In this document: positions 1 to 8,647 of the stretch, piece by piece | Position numbering within the stretch: position 1 is the first letter of the stretch | How the letters are laid out: each line of letters begins with the position of its first letter | DNA from: a virus | Length of the DNA: 23,628 nucleotides | IMG/VR virus record: IMGVR_UViG_3300020190_000354 | Location: 1 to 23,628 of that record | Direction: 5' to 3' (one strand) | The notes under the pieces: generated by a model | Databases searched by the model: none | What the model was told of the DNA's origin: nothing | Seen by the model: the letters and a program-made list of their open reading frames with translations, nothing else | Made by a program: the position numbers and the translations under genes

Positions 1-1544
1 CCAGTTACAGTCAAATTTTGTGTCATTGTCGTATTTTTTGCAACAGAAAGATTAGATGAGAGTGTTGTGTTTCCAGTAACGTCAAGTGTAGTTCCAACAG
101 TTGCTAGTCCAGTTACAGCGGCTGATGCTAATGTTGCTGCACCAGAGTTAAGTGCTCCAGAGACAACAGCTGATGCTAATGTTGCGGCACCAGAGTTAAG
201 TGTTCCAGAAACAACAGCTGATGCTAATGTTGCTGCGCCAGAATTAAGTGTTCCAGTTACGGTTGCATTTTGCGAAATAGTTGCATTCGATGCAACAGAA
301 AGATTAGATGAGAGAGCAGTATTCCCAGTCGTACTTAAAGTTCCAGAAATTGCTGTATTTCCATCTGAAGATTTAACTGTAAATTTGTTAGAGCCAACTT
401 TAACATCAGCAGTTACATTTGCTGTACCTGTAATCTCAGTGTTACCAGTAACATTTAGATTATTTCTAACAGTGGTCGCGCCAGTAGCAGCGCCCATGTT
501 TAGAGCAGTCGCAGCGCCACCAAGATTTAATGTTGTAGTTGTAACATTTGCAATATTTGCAGTCGCCGTTGATACAATATCACCACCAGAAACTGTTAAG
601 TCTCCAGCAATCGTCACAGTTCCTGCAGCTGCACCCATGTTTAATGCTGTTGCTGCGCCACCGAGATTTAATGTTGTAGTCGTAGCATTTGCAACATTCG
701 CTATTGCCGTAGAGGTAATATCCCCACCAGAGACTACAAGATCTCCAGCAACAGTTACAGTTCCTGCAGCTGCACCCATGTTTAGAGCAGTCGCAGCGCC
801 ACCAAGATTTAATGTTGTAGTTGTAACATTCGCAACATTCGCTGTTGCTGTAGATACAATATCGCCACCGTTAACAGTTAAATCGCCTTCGATTGTTGTA
901 TCACCAGTTGAAGCAGTGACTAAAAATTTATCAGAACCAACTTTAAAATTATTTGTTACATTCGCAGTTCCACTTACGGCTAAATTCTGACTTACAGTCG
1001 CATTAGATGATACAGTCAAATTAGACTGTAATTCAGCATTTCCTGCAACCTTTAAATTATTTGTAACATTCGCGGTTCCTGTAACAACTAAATTTTGACT
1101 TACAGTCGCGTTAGATGATACAGCCAAGTTAGATTGTAATGTCGTGTTTCCTGTGACTTTTAAATCGCCCGTAACATTTGCGGTTCCTGTAACAACTAAA
1201 TTTTGTGAAACAGCTGTATTTTTAGAAATAGAAACATTACCAGTGACAATTGTATTTCCAGTAACGGTTAATTGATTCGCTACAGAGGCATCATCGCTTA
1301 CAATAAGATCAACAGTTGTTGTCGTACCACCGACCGAGGCATCACCACTTGTAATTGTAAGTAATGTACCACCACCAGTTCTAGCGATTTGTATAGCACC
1401 ATTTGCAACGACAAAGTTTGAATTATCTTTTACATATGGATGATTACGAAGAATATTTCTATCTGTAATAACGTCATTTGTGCGTGTGCGCCACTCATCA
1501 AATGTATTCGTAACAGAAATTGTTGCTATGTTTGCATTAGCCAT
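1..1544 (-). CDS. Tail fibre protein, repetitive, partial (3' end outside window)
   Basis: The frame opens at ATG 1544 and stays open to the left edge, giving 514 residues without a stop. The N-terminus MANANIATISVTNTFDEWR followed by TRTNDVITDRN is one I know from tail fibres of marine T4-like phages, where it probably anchors the fibre to the baseplate. The rest is low-complexity Thr/Val/Ala/Asn/Gly sequence in three repeat families: about 36-residue units from residue 114, 47-residue units (LNLGGAATALNMGAA core) from residue 227, and 16-residue units (TLNSGAATLASAVVSG) from residue 431. This is typical of a fibrous trimeric beta shaft. The receptor-binding tip should lie beyond the window. 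AGAGGA four bases before the ATG decides the start, and the start overlaps the stop of the 70-aa gene (ATGGCTAA). The role in host recognition is inferred. Confidence 0.9.
   Translation of the reverse strand, partial: MANANIATISVTNTFDEWRTRTNDVITDRNILRNHPYVKDNSNFVVANGAIQIARTGGGTLLTITSGDASVGGTTTTVDLIVSDDASVANQLTVTGNTIVTGNVSISKNTAVSQNLVVTGTANVTGDLKVTGNTTLQSNLAVSSNATVSQNLVVTGTANVTNNLKVAGNAELQSNLTVSSNATVSQNLAVSGTANVTNNFKVGSDKFLVTASTGDTTIEGDLTVNGGDIVSTATANVANVTTTTLNLGGAATALNMGAAAGTVTVAGDLVVSGGDITSTAIANVANATTTTLNLGGAATALNMGAAAGTVTIAGDLTVSGGDIVSTATANIANVTTTTLNLGGAATALNMGAATGATTVRNNLNVTGNTEITGTANVTADVKVGSNKFTVKSSDGNTAISGTLSTTGNTALSSNLSVASNATISQNATVTGTLNSGAATLASAVVSGTLNSGAATLASAVVSGALNSGAATLASAAVTGLATVGTTLDVTGNTTLSSNLSVAKNTTMTQNLTVT
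109..254 (-). repeat. 48-bp tandem repeat, three units, in tail fibre gene
   Basis: Three head-to-tail copies of a 48-bp unit encode TLNSGAATLASAVVSG, with the last copy drifting to AAVTG at its end. The copies differ at only a few, mostly third-position, bases. The perfect 48-bp register and near identity indicate recent tandem duplication, so copy number could vary between related genomes. Confidence 0.85.
470..866 (-). repeat. 141-bp repeat, three units, in tail fibre gene
   Basis: Units begin at 866, 725 and 584, exactly 141 bp (47 residues) apart. Each encodes a GDI start, a TTTTLNLGGAATALNMGAA core and, in the first two, a GTVTVAGDLVVSG-type tail. The third copy diverges after its NMGAA core and is incomplete. 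The motif is one I associate with marine myophage fibres. It is probably a beta-helical or trimeric shaft segment. Confidence 0.85.
905..1205 (-). repeat. 108-bp repeat, two full and one partial unit, in tail fibre gene
   Basis: Units start at 1205, 1097 and 989, 108 bp (36 residues) apart. Each begins QNL(V/A)V and contains GTANVT, and the full units contain LQSNL and SSNATVS. The third copy switches to the KVGSDKF variant, which recurs once more near 380 (KVGSNKF). The repeats are more diverged than the 48-bp family, so they look older. Confidence 0.75.
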
Positions 1545-1749
1545 TTTGTCCTCTGCTCAAATTCTTGAGCATTTCTTTTATTTCAGATAATTCCATCTTA
1601 ATGTTATTTATCTCCTCATCACGAGCTAAGTTCTCTTGATGTTTTTTCAGCTCATTTTCATATCGAATAACTTCTGATCGATCATTACATAAAACAGCCA
1701 TAGTATTTAAGTCACGAGAATATTTTGTACCTTCTATTTTATGTCTCAT
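1537..1749 (-). CDS. Small coiled-coil protein, unknown function
   Basis: This 70-residue highly charged protein begins MRHKIEGTKYSRDLNTMAVL. The second half (about residues 24-66) is a predicted coiled coil with hydrophobic residues at heptad spacing (NNIKMELSEIKEMLKNL). There is no signal peptide or membrane segment. It lies between the 968-aa structural gene, whose stop is just upstream, and the tail fibre gene, whose ATG overlaps its stop. I recall similar short proteins at this place in marine T4-like phages but know of no assigned role. Position and coiled coil suggest a fibre-assembly helper or a minor fibre/baseplate component; that is inference. Confidence 0.75.
   Translation of the reverse strand: MRHKIEGTKYSRDLNTMAVLCNDRSEVIRYENELKKHQENLARDEEINNIKMELSEIKEMLKNLSRGQNG
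1549..1554 (-). promoter_or_regulatory. Shine-Dalgarno site of the tail fibre gene
   Basis: AGAGGA lies four bases before ATG 1544, inside the 3' end of the 70-aa gene. It fixes the fibre start at the MANANIA... N-terminus and suggests translational coupling. Confidence 0.7.
1605..1612 (-). promoter_or_regulatory. Possible T4-type late promoter upstream of the tail fibre
   Basis: GATAAATA on the minus strand matches the T4 late -10 element TATAAATA at seven of eight bases, about 60 bases before the fibre ATG and inside the 70-aa gene. In such AT-rich DNA several chance matches are expected, so only its position supports it. Confidence 0.3.
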
Positions 1750-1752
1750 ACA

Positions 1753-4659
1753 TTAACCACCAGTAACTTTATTTACTTTAAGGGATTCGACTGCAGGAGT
1801 CACTGTTGGATCCTCAGCTGTTAATCGAATTTTTACTGCAAAATATTTAAATGTTTTGCCGAGTGGTAGTGTTTTCGTCCCATCGAAGTATTCGATTGTG
1901 CCATTCGTGAGTGAGAAACGATATTCTAACGGAATCGCTGTAGTTTGATCTGGCGAAATAGCGTCCTTTACCACTGTCATTTTTTGCCATTTCTTGGCTA
2001 TAAATGGATCAGCATCGAGTGCAGACAATACTTTAAAATAAACATGAATATTTGTTCCTTGAGGTTTATAAGCTCTTAATCGAACTACTAAATCTCCTGA
2101 ATCAAAACCATCGTCAAGAGTAACAACTTTAGTTTGATATCTTGATAACACATTGCCACCAGAATTATCTGTCTCGCCATTAATAATTGCAGTTGCATTT
2201 GCTGAGGCTGCAGCTTCAACAAGAGTAATTGTCGGAGTAGTAAGATAACCAGAACCTGGATTTATAATATTAACTGCAGTTACTTTTCCACCAGACAACA
2301 TACTTGGTAAAATATTCGCAGTTGCTGTATTCGATCCGACGTCTGGTGAACTAATCGTTATGGAAATATTTGCTGCATTCGCGTGATTTCCACTGCTCGT
2401 GATAGAAATTAAATTATTTGAAATGCCTGCATTATTAATAATATTTTCAAGAGCAAAAACACCGAATCGTTCAGTATTAAAGACTGGCGATACAGAGCTG
2501 TCAGTTGTAGCCATTGTAACTTTTACATTAATACCATTAACATTTCCTGATGGAATATATCTTCGACGCTTCGACGATACACTCGAAATATTAGTATCTT
2601 TACCAAAATTATAAATTTCATTGTTTTCTAGTTTAATAAATCCTGCAGAAGTTCCATCTGTTAAGAATGAGTTTAGTTCGTAAGTAATGGATGTCGGCGA
2701 AAATTGCTGTGTAGTTGAAGAAATTTTAACTAAATCCATTACAGTATTCGTTTGAAGTTCTTTATTAGGAATTAAATTAAAATGACGTTCAACTGGTATT
2801 GTTGAAAATACTGCACGATTTACGCGGAACATCAAATCCTGATTTAAAATTGGATTCCAATTAGAAGCGTTTTGTGATTTAAAGAAATTACCAATGTATG
2901 GTTGTTCAGAGACGCGATGAAGATTTCCTAGTTCATCCGTAAATTCTCCACCTAGCGTAGCAGTCCAAACTTCATAATCTGGTGATTCAGTTATTAATTT
3001 AATCGCATATTCAGTTGATGGTAATAAAAATACAGGATCTACAAATGCGAAATTTGTTAGAGTAGATGTATTCGAGACACTTGGTTTATTAGATGTTTGA
3101 ATATATTCAGGTTCTAGTGTTCGCTCTGCAATAATATCATTCGATGGTAATCCATTCTCAACCTTAGAAATAGCAACTGTAAATGGTAACTGTTCTTCAG
3201 CATTTGTTGGTTTAGATTTAAAAAATAAATCCACAGAAGTCATAAACACGCCATATGCATTCTTTATTTCACCATTAACAATAGAACTGCCCTTTGGTGT
3301 GTAAAATGTTTGCGCCATAAATTTGCGATCATTAATTTTTTGTGTTTCATTAATTACCTTTGGCGCTGCTTGTAGCGTGTTGGGTGTTTGTTCTCGCAAC
3401 ACAAAATTACGCGCATTTTCTACAGTGTTTGTTCTGCCAACAGCGCTGTACTTAGCAATCGCTCGCATTTTATACGCATTATCATTAAATGTTGCAGTAT
3501 CAGTAATAGTAAATACACGCTCGCCAGTTAACCATCTTAAATTAGACTCAGATGGAATATGAAAAATACCATTTAGTGCCCCAACATCATCTACAGTATG
3601 ATTTCCGATAGAGTAAACCGAATTAGATGTGCAATGCACTGGCAGTGTAGCGTCGACAATTGCCTCATTAAAACCATTCGCAGTATTCGCAACAAACGCA
3701 ACAACATTTGCTTTAAATCCCATGTTAGTTCCAGAAACAATAGTAATTGTATTACCATTCATTGTGGAAATTCCATCGCGTGAAATATTATTAGAGGAAA
3801 TAACGATAGAGCGTATTGGTGTATTACCTATGTTTGCTCCTGTAACGGATGAAGAGAATGCTAGATATGCATTCGCAGTGTTTACAGTTGTAAGTGTAGT
3901 TCCATTGGCGGCAAAAGTAAGTGTTTCGCCAGCTTGGAATCTATTATTCGCCATAGTAATTGATACTTCGCGAACCTGAGCAATAAAATTACTTAAATTC
4001 CAAATATTTTTTGCAGTGTCATTCGTAAGTGACGTGTTAAGTGAACCTAAAATTGGATCTAAAACTAAAAATCCATTTGAAGCATCAATAACTTCCCATT
4101 TTTTTACTTTACCGACGAATGCGAAATCAGGTTGTGGTGAAAAATTTAAAAAGTAAGTAAGCGCAGCGCCAGTCGCAGTTTGATATACTAAATCGTCAAC
4201 AGAAAAATTCGATGCGCTTAAATCGGTCGCACCTGCCCCTTTTACAATTTTAACTGTAATAAAATTTTCATTAATATAGATTAAATTTTGAGTACTTGTG
4301 CGAGATGTCCCGAGAACTTCAGCGTATGCTTTTGAGGTTGATCCATACAAACCCATATTAATTTTAACACTCGTTAAAACGGTGTTCGAGCTTACATTAA
4401 TTCTAGAGGCTTTTTGTGTAAAATCGTTGACTTTAATATCATCAAAGAAAAAATTTGCATTAGCATCTGGTTTTAAGTTTCGAGCTGAAAAATTAATATC
4501 ATTTTCGCGTGTAAATGGACTTAATCCAGCATAAACTAATGGCTCATCAGGATCTGTTTTCGGATTGTAACGCTCTTCGAAATCTCTTTGGTATCCGATT
4601 CTACCAGTTTTATTTATCGGATTTCTTGGATCGTTATCTTGATTGGGATGTCCTGGCAT
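1753..4659 (-). CDS. Large baseplate/tail structural protein (unassigned)
   Basis: This 968-residue protein begins MPGHPNQDNDPRNPINKTGR. Near residue 70 it has the segment ANFFFDDIKVNDFT, which resembles a motif (FFFDGxxV) I know from large structural proteins of marine T4-like phages. A central region (about residues 455-590) carries the text AQTFYTPKG and DLFFKSKP, followed by TVAISKVENGLPSNDII and STEYAIKLI, a beta-sandwich style also found in phage tail decoration proteins. Near residues 790-830 lies a GSGYLTTPTITL module shared with gp6, gp7 and gp8. The C-terminus has LRAYKPQGTNIHVYFKVL and KYFAVKIRLTAEDPT. It follows the DUF4815-type gene and precedes the fibre genes, the T4 gp9-gp11 position. 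No sequence match to T4 gp9, gp10 or gp11 is evident, so I give no symbol. Confidence 0.8.
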   Translation of the reverse strand: MPGHPNQDNDPRNPINKTGRIGYQRDFEERYNPKTDPDEPLVYAGLSPFTRENDINFSARNLKPDANANFFFDDIKVNDFTQKASRINVSSNTVLTSVKINMGLYGSTSKAYAEVLGTSRTSTQNLIYINENFITVKIVKGAGATDLSASNFSVDDLVYQTATGAALTYFLNFSPQPDFAFVGKVKKWEVIDASNGFLVLDPILGSLNTSLTNDTAKNIWNLSNFIAQVREVSITMANNRFQAGETLTFAANGTTLTTVNTANAYLAFSSSVTGANIGNTPIRSIVISSNNISRDGISTMNGNTITIVSGTNMGFKANVVAFVANTANGFNEAIVDATLPVHCTSNSVYSIGNHTVDDVGALNGIFHIPSESNLRWLTGERVFTITDTATFNDNAYKMRAIAKYSAVGRTNTVENARNFVLREQTPNTLQAAPKVINETQKINDRKFMAQTFYTPKGSSIVNGEIKNAYGVFMTSVDLFFKSKPTNAEEQLPFTVAISKVENGLPSNDIIAERTLEPEYIQTSNKPSVSNTSTLTNFAFVDPVFLLPSTEYAIKLITESPDYEVWTATLGGEFTDELGNLHRVSEQPYIGNFFKSQNASNWNPILNQDLMFRVNRAVFSTIPVERHFNLIPNKELQTNTVMDLVKISSTTQQFSPTSITYELNSFLTDGTSAGFIKLENNEIYNFGKDTNISSVSSKRRRYIPSGNVNGINVKVTMATTDSSVSPVFNTERFGVFALENIINNAGISNNLISITSSGNHANAANISITISSPDVGSNTATANILPSMLSGGKVTAVNIINPGSGYLTTPTITLVEAAASANATAIINGETDNSGGNVLSRYQTKVVTLDDGFDSGDLVVRLRAYKPQGTNIHVYFKVLSALDADPFIAKKWQKMTVVKDAISPDQTTAIPLEYRFSLTNGTIEYFDGTKTLPLGKTFKYFAVKIRLTAEDPTVTPAVESLKVNKVTGG

Positions 4660-4666
4660 AGTTTTA

Positions 4667-4672
4667 CTCCGT
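4667..4672 (-). promoter_or_regulatory. Shine-Dalgarno site of the 968-aa gene
   Basis: ACGGAG, with GGAG seven bases before ATG 4659, lies in the 27-bp gap after the 1316-aa gene. This gap has room for a ribosome site but no hairpin that I can see. Confidence 0.65.
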
Positions 4673-4686
4673 AATTCCTATCTTAC

Positions 4687-7600
4687 TTATTGATTTTCGA
4701 ATCTGCCAGAATAATCATCAATCGAGAAAAGCCCATTTCTCGTCCAATCTGGCGAATAAATTTCAAATGGGCTCGAGGATGATCTCGCGCCTGCGCCTTG
4801 CCCAGTCCAAGTTTGATTTAAGAATGTTTCTGGCGCGACACCTGCAAGATTAATTGGAATTTGTTGCGTAACAACAGGATTAATATTCCCAACAGAAGAT
4901 GCATGAGCAGGAGCCAACACAGTTGGATTTACGCTCGTTGGTAAATTCTGTGACGTTAAGACTGTATTAGTATATGTTTGTTCATTATAACCACCGCCAC
5001 CAATAATGTCGATAACTGTATTCGTTAATGATGCGTGTGATGTTCTTACTGATTGACGCAATTCATAATATCTGCCAAAAGAATCAGTTACCAGAGGTTG
5101 ATGCTCGAGCGAATAAAAGAAATCACTCTCAGGTGTAAGTGTAACAAATCCTTCAAATTTAGCGATCATCGTAGATTGCACTGTTTCTGCTACGTTCGAA
5201 GTGGCGAGTTTTTGTTCTGCGAAAGCGACCTCTGATGAGTATGGTACGAGAAGCAATTTATCGCGAAGACCTTCTGCACTCGAAATCGTTTGACTTGGTT
5301 TTAGTTGAAATTGTGTTATTTTTTTATACGGAGATAGTTTACCTTTTTCAATAGAACAAGCGAAATCATTATGCTGATCAACTTGCAGGAGATCATCAAA
5401 CTCATCGACCAAAGTTCCATAAATTGGTTTATTAATTGTTGGAGTAGTTGGCGATCTTGGTGGATCTTGAATAATTGATTTTTCAGATTCTTTAAGTTGA
5501 ATAAATGATTCCAGTTCTTTTACGCGATTGTCGATATTTGAAATATCTTTCATTGTATAACGACGATTATCTATCAATGATAAATCGATAGATTGTAAAG
5601 AGGCTGTGTATGGCGGAATATACATTCGGTATATTGCCATTGAATTTTCATTTTCAACTGGCTCTTTCGGTGTAAGCGATGGAACACCACTAAGCATTTT
5701 AAATTCTTTATCTTTTGTAACGATAAGTTTATCGATACGCGCCAAGTAATAATCATAATCTAATTCTAAAGGATCGGTAGGTCTTTGAATTATGCCACCA
5801 GAAAAATCATAGTTTTGAAGAACAACTTCAATGGCAGTATTTGTTGCAGCGGTGCTAAATCCACTAGTAACTGTAACATGTGTTAAATTCGATATTGCAT
5901 TCACAGTTCTAAATTCACCATTTACTTTAATCAATGTTCCTGTGACAATGGGAGGCGTCAATATATTTTGTGCTAAGGAAAGATTAGAAGTTACACCTAA
6001 ACTGCCAACAGCAATATTAACTCTTGCATCAATGGGTAGTGTTCTAAATGGAGTTGTAATTTTTCCTGATTCGCGAATCGGACGTAAATCAATACAATCG
6101 CGCAAATTATATTTTTTACCAGAACTACTTTGATAAACTGGAATTTGCTCTGCCTCGTAAATTGTGCTCGCATATGATTTCGCAGAAATATATCCCTCAC
6201 CAGAGTGTGAATAGTAATTAAACAACACTGCAGTTTGCCCAGTTGGAGCCGATGACCCTGGTTTTAATATAATTGATGCATGATCGTAGTAGTTATCGTT
6301 TTGACCACTATCAAGTGTATATCGATCAGTAATATCAATCATATTTGTTGTGTTCGGCGCATGACTCGTATTACCCGAATCAAATATTTTATTAATTTGT
6401 ATAACATCAGCAACAAATAATGATTGACGTTCGCCTGGATTCTTATTAATTACATTTGCCGTGGTAAACCAAGTAATACCATTAGATGTGTTTATCTTAA
6501 CATTTGTGTACCCTAAAACAGAATCAGCAGAGGTTAAAGAATCCCCAGCAGTTAATGTTGTATTAGACTGAATTAGAGTTTTAGTTCTACGAAATGGTCC
6601 GTTAGCGTTTGCAATTTTAGTTGTAACGTACACATCACCAGTGAACGATGCACCTGAGGCGCTATCAGTGTGCAATTTAATCGTTTGATTTGTAGTTCTT
6701 TTTACACTCTTACCAGAGGCAGTTAAATCGATAACTTGTCCTGGTGTTGATCCAGTTGTAGGAACAGCAATAATATTTTCGATAATATCTGCATTGGAGA
6801 CATTTTGTCCATCCGTACCGAAATCGTATGTTTCAGACCCAGTTAATGCAACAGTTAATGATCCATTAGAATCTTCCGAAAAACTTTGATTTTTAAAAAT
6901 CTTTTTTCTATAGAAATTAACATCGGCATCACTGTCATAACGAATATAAAAATTAGGTAATTCGAATAACATTTTATTAAATGTAGTGTCTTCTAATTGC
7001 GCGTCGCCTATAATGCTCTTACCACCGAGTGCAATATTTGCTTGTAAATTTGCTGAAGTTAGCGATGTTGTATTTGCAATTATTACAGACTCTGCGCTAC
7101 TTACGGGCATAGACAGAGAAAATCTTTGACTCACAACGATTGTCTGAGTAAAGTCGCGATCAAGTGTCGCGATTTTCGTTGTTCCATTATATGCAACGAT
7201 TTGACCTGATTTACCAGCAACTTGATCGATCATTGTTAGTGTGCCACCAACATATGCATCAGTTGTTGTTGAGAAGTTTGATCCTAGATTTACTGTTCGA
7301 ACATTCGAACCAGCACCACCTGTAACAGAAATAATTGGTGTGAAGTTAATATCAGTTAAATATGCATAATAAACGATTGGGCTTGAAGTTCTTTCAATAT
7401 TTCTTAACTTAGCAGTGCCGATGCGTGTCGAAAAATGATTCGCGCTTATACCTGAGGTTAAATCTATAAGATTATTCGCAACACAGTGAATATCAACTTC
7501 ATCTAAATTATCAGAGAGAACAATGCCATTGGTGCTACTACCAATAACATTTGCGAGCTGAACTCTATTTCCATAATATACTGATAAATCATAGTCTTTG

Positions 7601-8637
7601 TTCGTTTTAAATGTTCTTGCTCGATTAGCTGCAATTTTTCTTGTGCCAATTGTTTCGAATTCGAATCCCTTAACATAGGCTTTTCCTGGCTCAATGTTAA
7701 CGATAAATGTGTTAGCATTTGCTGACACGCCTGTATTTGCACTAAGATTTACACGGAATGGTTTAACTGCGTAATTACCCGACTCATCGTAAGTTCGGCG
7801 AGCGAATGTTTTTTCAAGCTCTGAATAAATTGGATAACTAACTTGACGAGTAATAATACCGCCTTCAACACGAAGCAGTTCAAAAAATCTACTATCATCA
7901 ACAGATTCGATTGTTCTTTTTGCGAGTACAAGATTAAATTGTTGACGATGTGCTCCTGGCGCCTGATAATTAAAGGCTTCTTGCGCAGGATCTAGTAACG
8001 CATTATCAACAGACTCAGTAACAATTTCCTCATCTATTTCTAGACCAACTCGATATGTCGGTGTAGCAGAGTATGGTTCTAACACTATGGTTTGTGGTGC
8101 GACGTTTACAAAAAATCCATCTACATAAAACACACCCTGATTAATAGATACAACTGAACCTGTTCCAGTATTAGCAGCATCAGTTCGAACATTAGCTGAG
8201 TTACCTGCGCCAGTTGAGATTGTTTGACCACCACTAAACACAGTACCACGCAGATATTTAATTAATAAAGCTCTATCTGTTGTAGTAGAAAAGGTTTGAA
8301 TTACTTTTGCGCGAGTTTTTGGTGAGCCAGAATTAAAAACGACTATTCCTAAAAAATCCTCAAGATCAATGTCTGCGTTGTTAAATTGTGTGTTTAACTT
8401 AACATAATTAATGGAGGTATCTAATGTTAGGTGCCCACCCACAACTGGCGATCCATCTTGAAAAATATGATTACCGAATTGTTTAATTTGATTCTGTAAA
8501 ATAGATTGAATTTGAGTTAATTCTCGCGCCTGAACTGCGAATCCAGGGCGAAAAAGAATCTTCATATAATTGTTTTCTAAGGCTCCATTTGTAGCCCTAA
8601 AATCGTCCCAATATGGTGATGCGTTATAATCTGACAT
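4687..8637 (-). CDS. DUF4815-type virion structural protein (baseplate/fibre-associated)
   Basis: This 1316-residue protein is the longest here. The N-terminus has YWDDF, then MKILFRPGFAVQARELTQIQ, SILQNQIKQFGNHIF and GSPVVGG (residues 9-67), the signature of the DUF4815 family of phage structural proteins. Later features are a YNGTTKIATL stretch shared with gp7, an aromatic-rich region (YYDHASIILKPG, FNYYSHSGEGYIS), a short helical NIDNRVKELESFI segment, and YGTLVDEFDDLLQVDQHNDF from residue 1073, a motif that recurs in the family. In T4-like marine phages such a gene follows gp8, where T4 has gp9/gp10. It probably attaches to the wedge periphery; biochemical function is unknown. Its ribosome site AAGGTG overlaps the gp8 stop. 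Confidence 0.85.
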   Translation of the reverse strand: MSDYNASPYWDDFRATNGALENNYMKILFRPGFAVQARELTQIQSILQNQIKQFGNHIFQDGSPVVGGHLTLDTSINYVKLNTQFNNADIDLEDFLGIVVFNSGSPKTRAKVIQTFSTTTDRALLIKYLRGTVFSGGQTISTGAGNSANVRTDAANTGTGSVVSINQGVFYVDGFFVNVAPQTIVLEPYSATPTYRVGLEIDEEIVTESVDNALLDPAQEAFNYQAPGAHRQQFNLVLAKRTIESVDDSRFFELLRVEGGIITRQVSYPIYSELEKTFARRTYDESGNYAVKPFRVNLSANTGVSANANTFIVNIEPGKAYVKGFEFETIGTRKIAANRARTFKTNKDYDLSVYYGNRVQLANVIGSSTNGIVLSDNLDEVDIHCVANNLIDLTSGISANHFSTRIGTAKLRNIERTSSPIVYYAYLTDINFTPIISVTGGAGSNVRTVNLGSNFSTTTDAYVGGTLTMIDQVAGKSGQIVAYNGTTKIATLDRDFTQTIVVSQRFSLSMPVSSAESVIIANTTSLTSANLQANIALGGKSIIGDAQLEDTTFNKMLFELPNFYIRYDSDADVNFYRKKIFKNQSFSEDSNGSLTVALTGSETYDFGTDGQNVSNADIIENIIAVPTTGSTPGQVIDLTASGKSVKRTTNQTIKLHTDSASGASFTGDVYVTTKIANANGPFRRTKTLIQSNTTLTAGDSLTSADSVLGYTNVKINTSNGITWFTTANVINKNPGERQSLFVADVIQINKIFDSGNTSHAPNTTNMIDITDRYTLDSGQNDNYYDHASIILKPGSSAPTGQTAVLFNYYSHSGEGYISAKSYASTIYEAEQIPVYQSSSGKKYNLRDCIDLRPIRESGKITTPFRTLPIDARVNIAVGSLGVTSNLSLAQNILTPPIVTGTLIKVNGEFRTVNAISNLTHVTVTSGFSTAATNTAIEVVLQNYDFSGGIIQRPTDPLELDYDYYLARIDKLIVTKDKEFKMLSGVPSLTPKEPVENENSMAIYRMYIPPYTASLQSIDLSLIDNRRYTMKDISNIDNRVKELESFIQLKESEKSIIQDPPRSPTTPTINKPIYGTLVDEFDDLLQVDQHNDFACSIEKGKLSPYKKITQFQLKPSQTISSAEGLRDKLLLVPYSSEVAFAEQKLATSNVAETVQSTMIAKFEGFVTLTPESDFFYSLEHQPLVTDSFGRYYELRQSVRTSHASLTNTVIDIIGGGGYNEQTYTNTVLTSQNLPTSVNPTVLAPAHASSVGNINPVVTQQIPINLAGVAPETFLNQTWTGQGAGARSSSSPFEIYSPDWTRNGLFSIDDYSGRFENQ

Positions 8638-8647
8638 TAATTACACC

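Noticed and set aside
109-254. CRISPR-like array
   Set aside because: The 48-bp units are contiguous with no spacers, and they encode in-frame protein repeats.
67-990. Long rightward open frame of 307 codons rich in Val/Ala/Pro
   Set aside because: It is the mirror of the repetitive tail fibre gene on the minus strand. The repeats lack stops in this frame. The minus frame has a recognisable fibre N-terminus, a ribosome site and an operon context.
4611-4618. GATAAATA on the minus strand inside the 968-aa gene start
   Set aside because: It lies within codons just after the ATG and upstream of no further gene start for nearly 3 kb.
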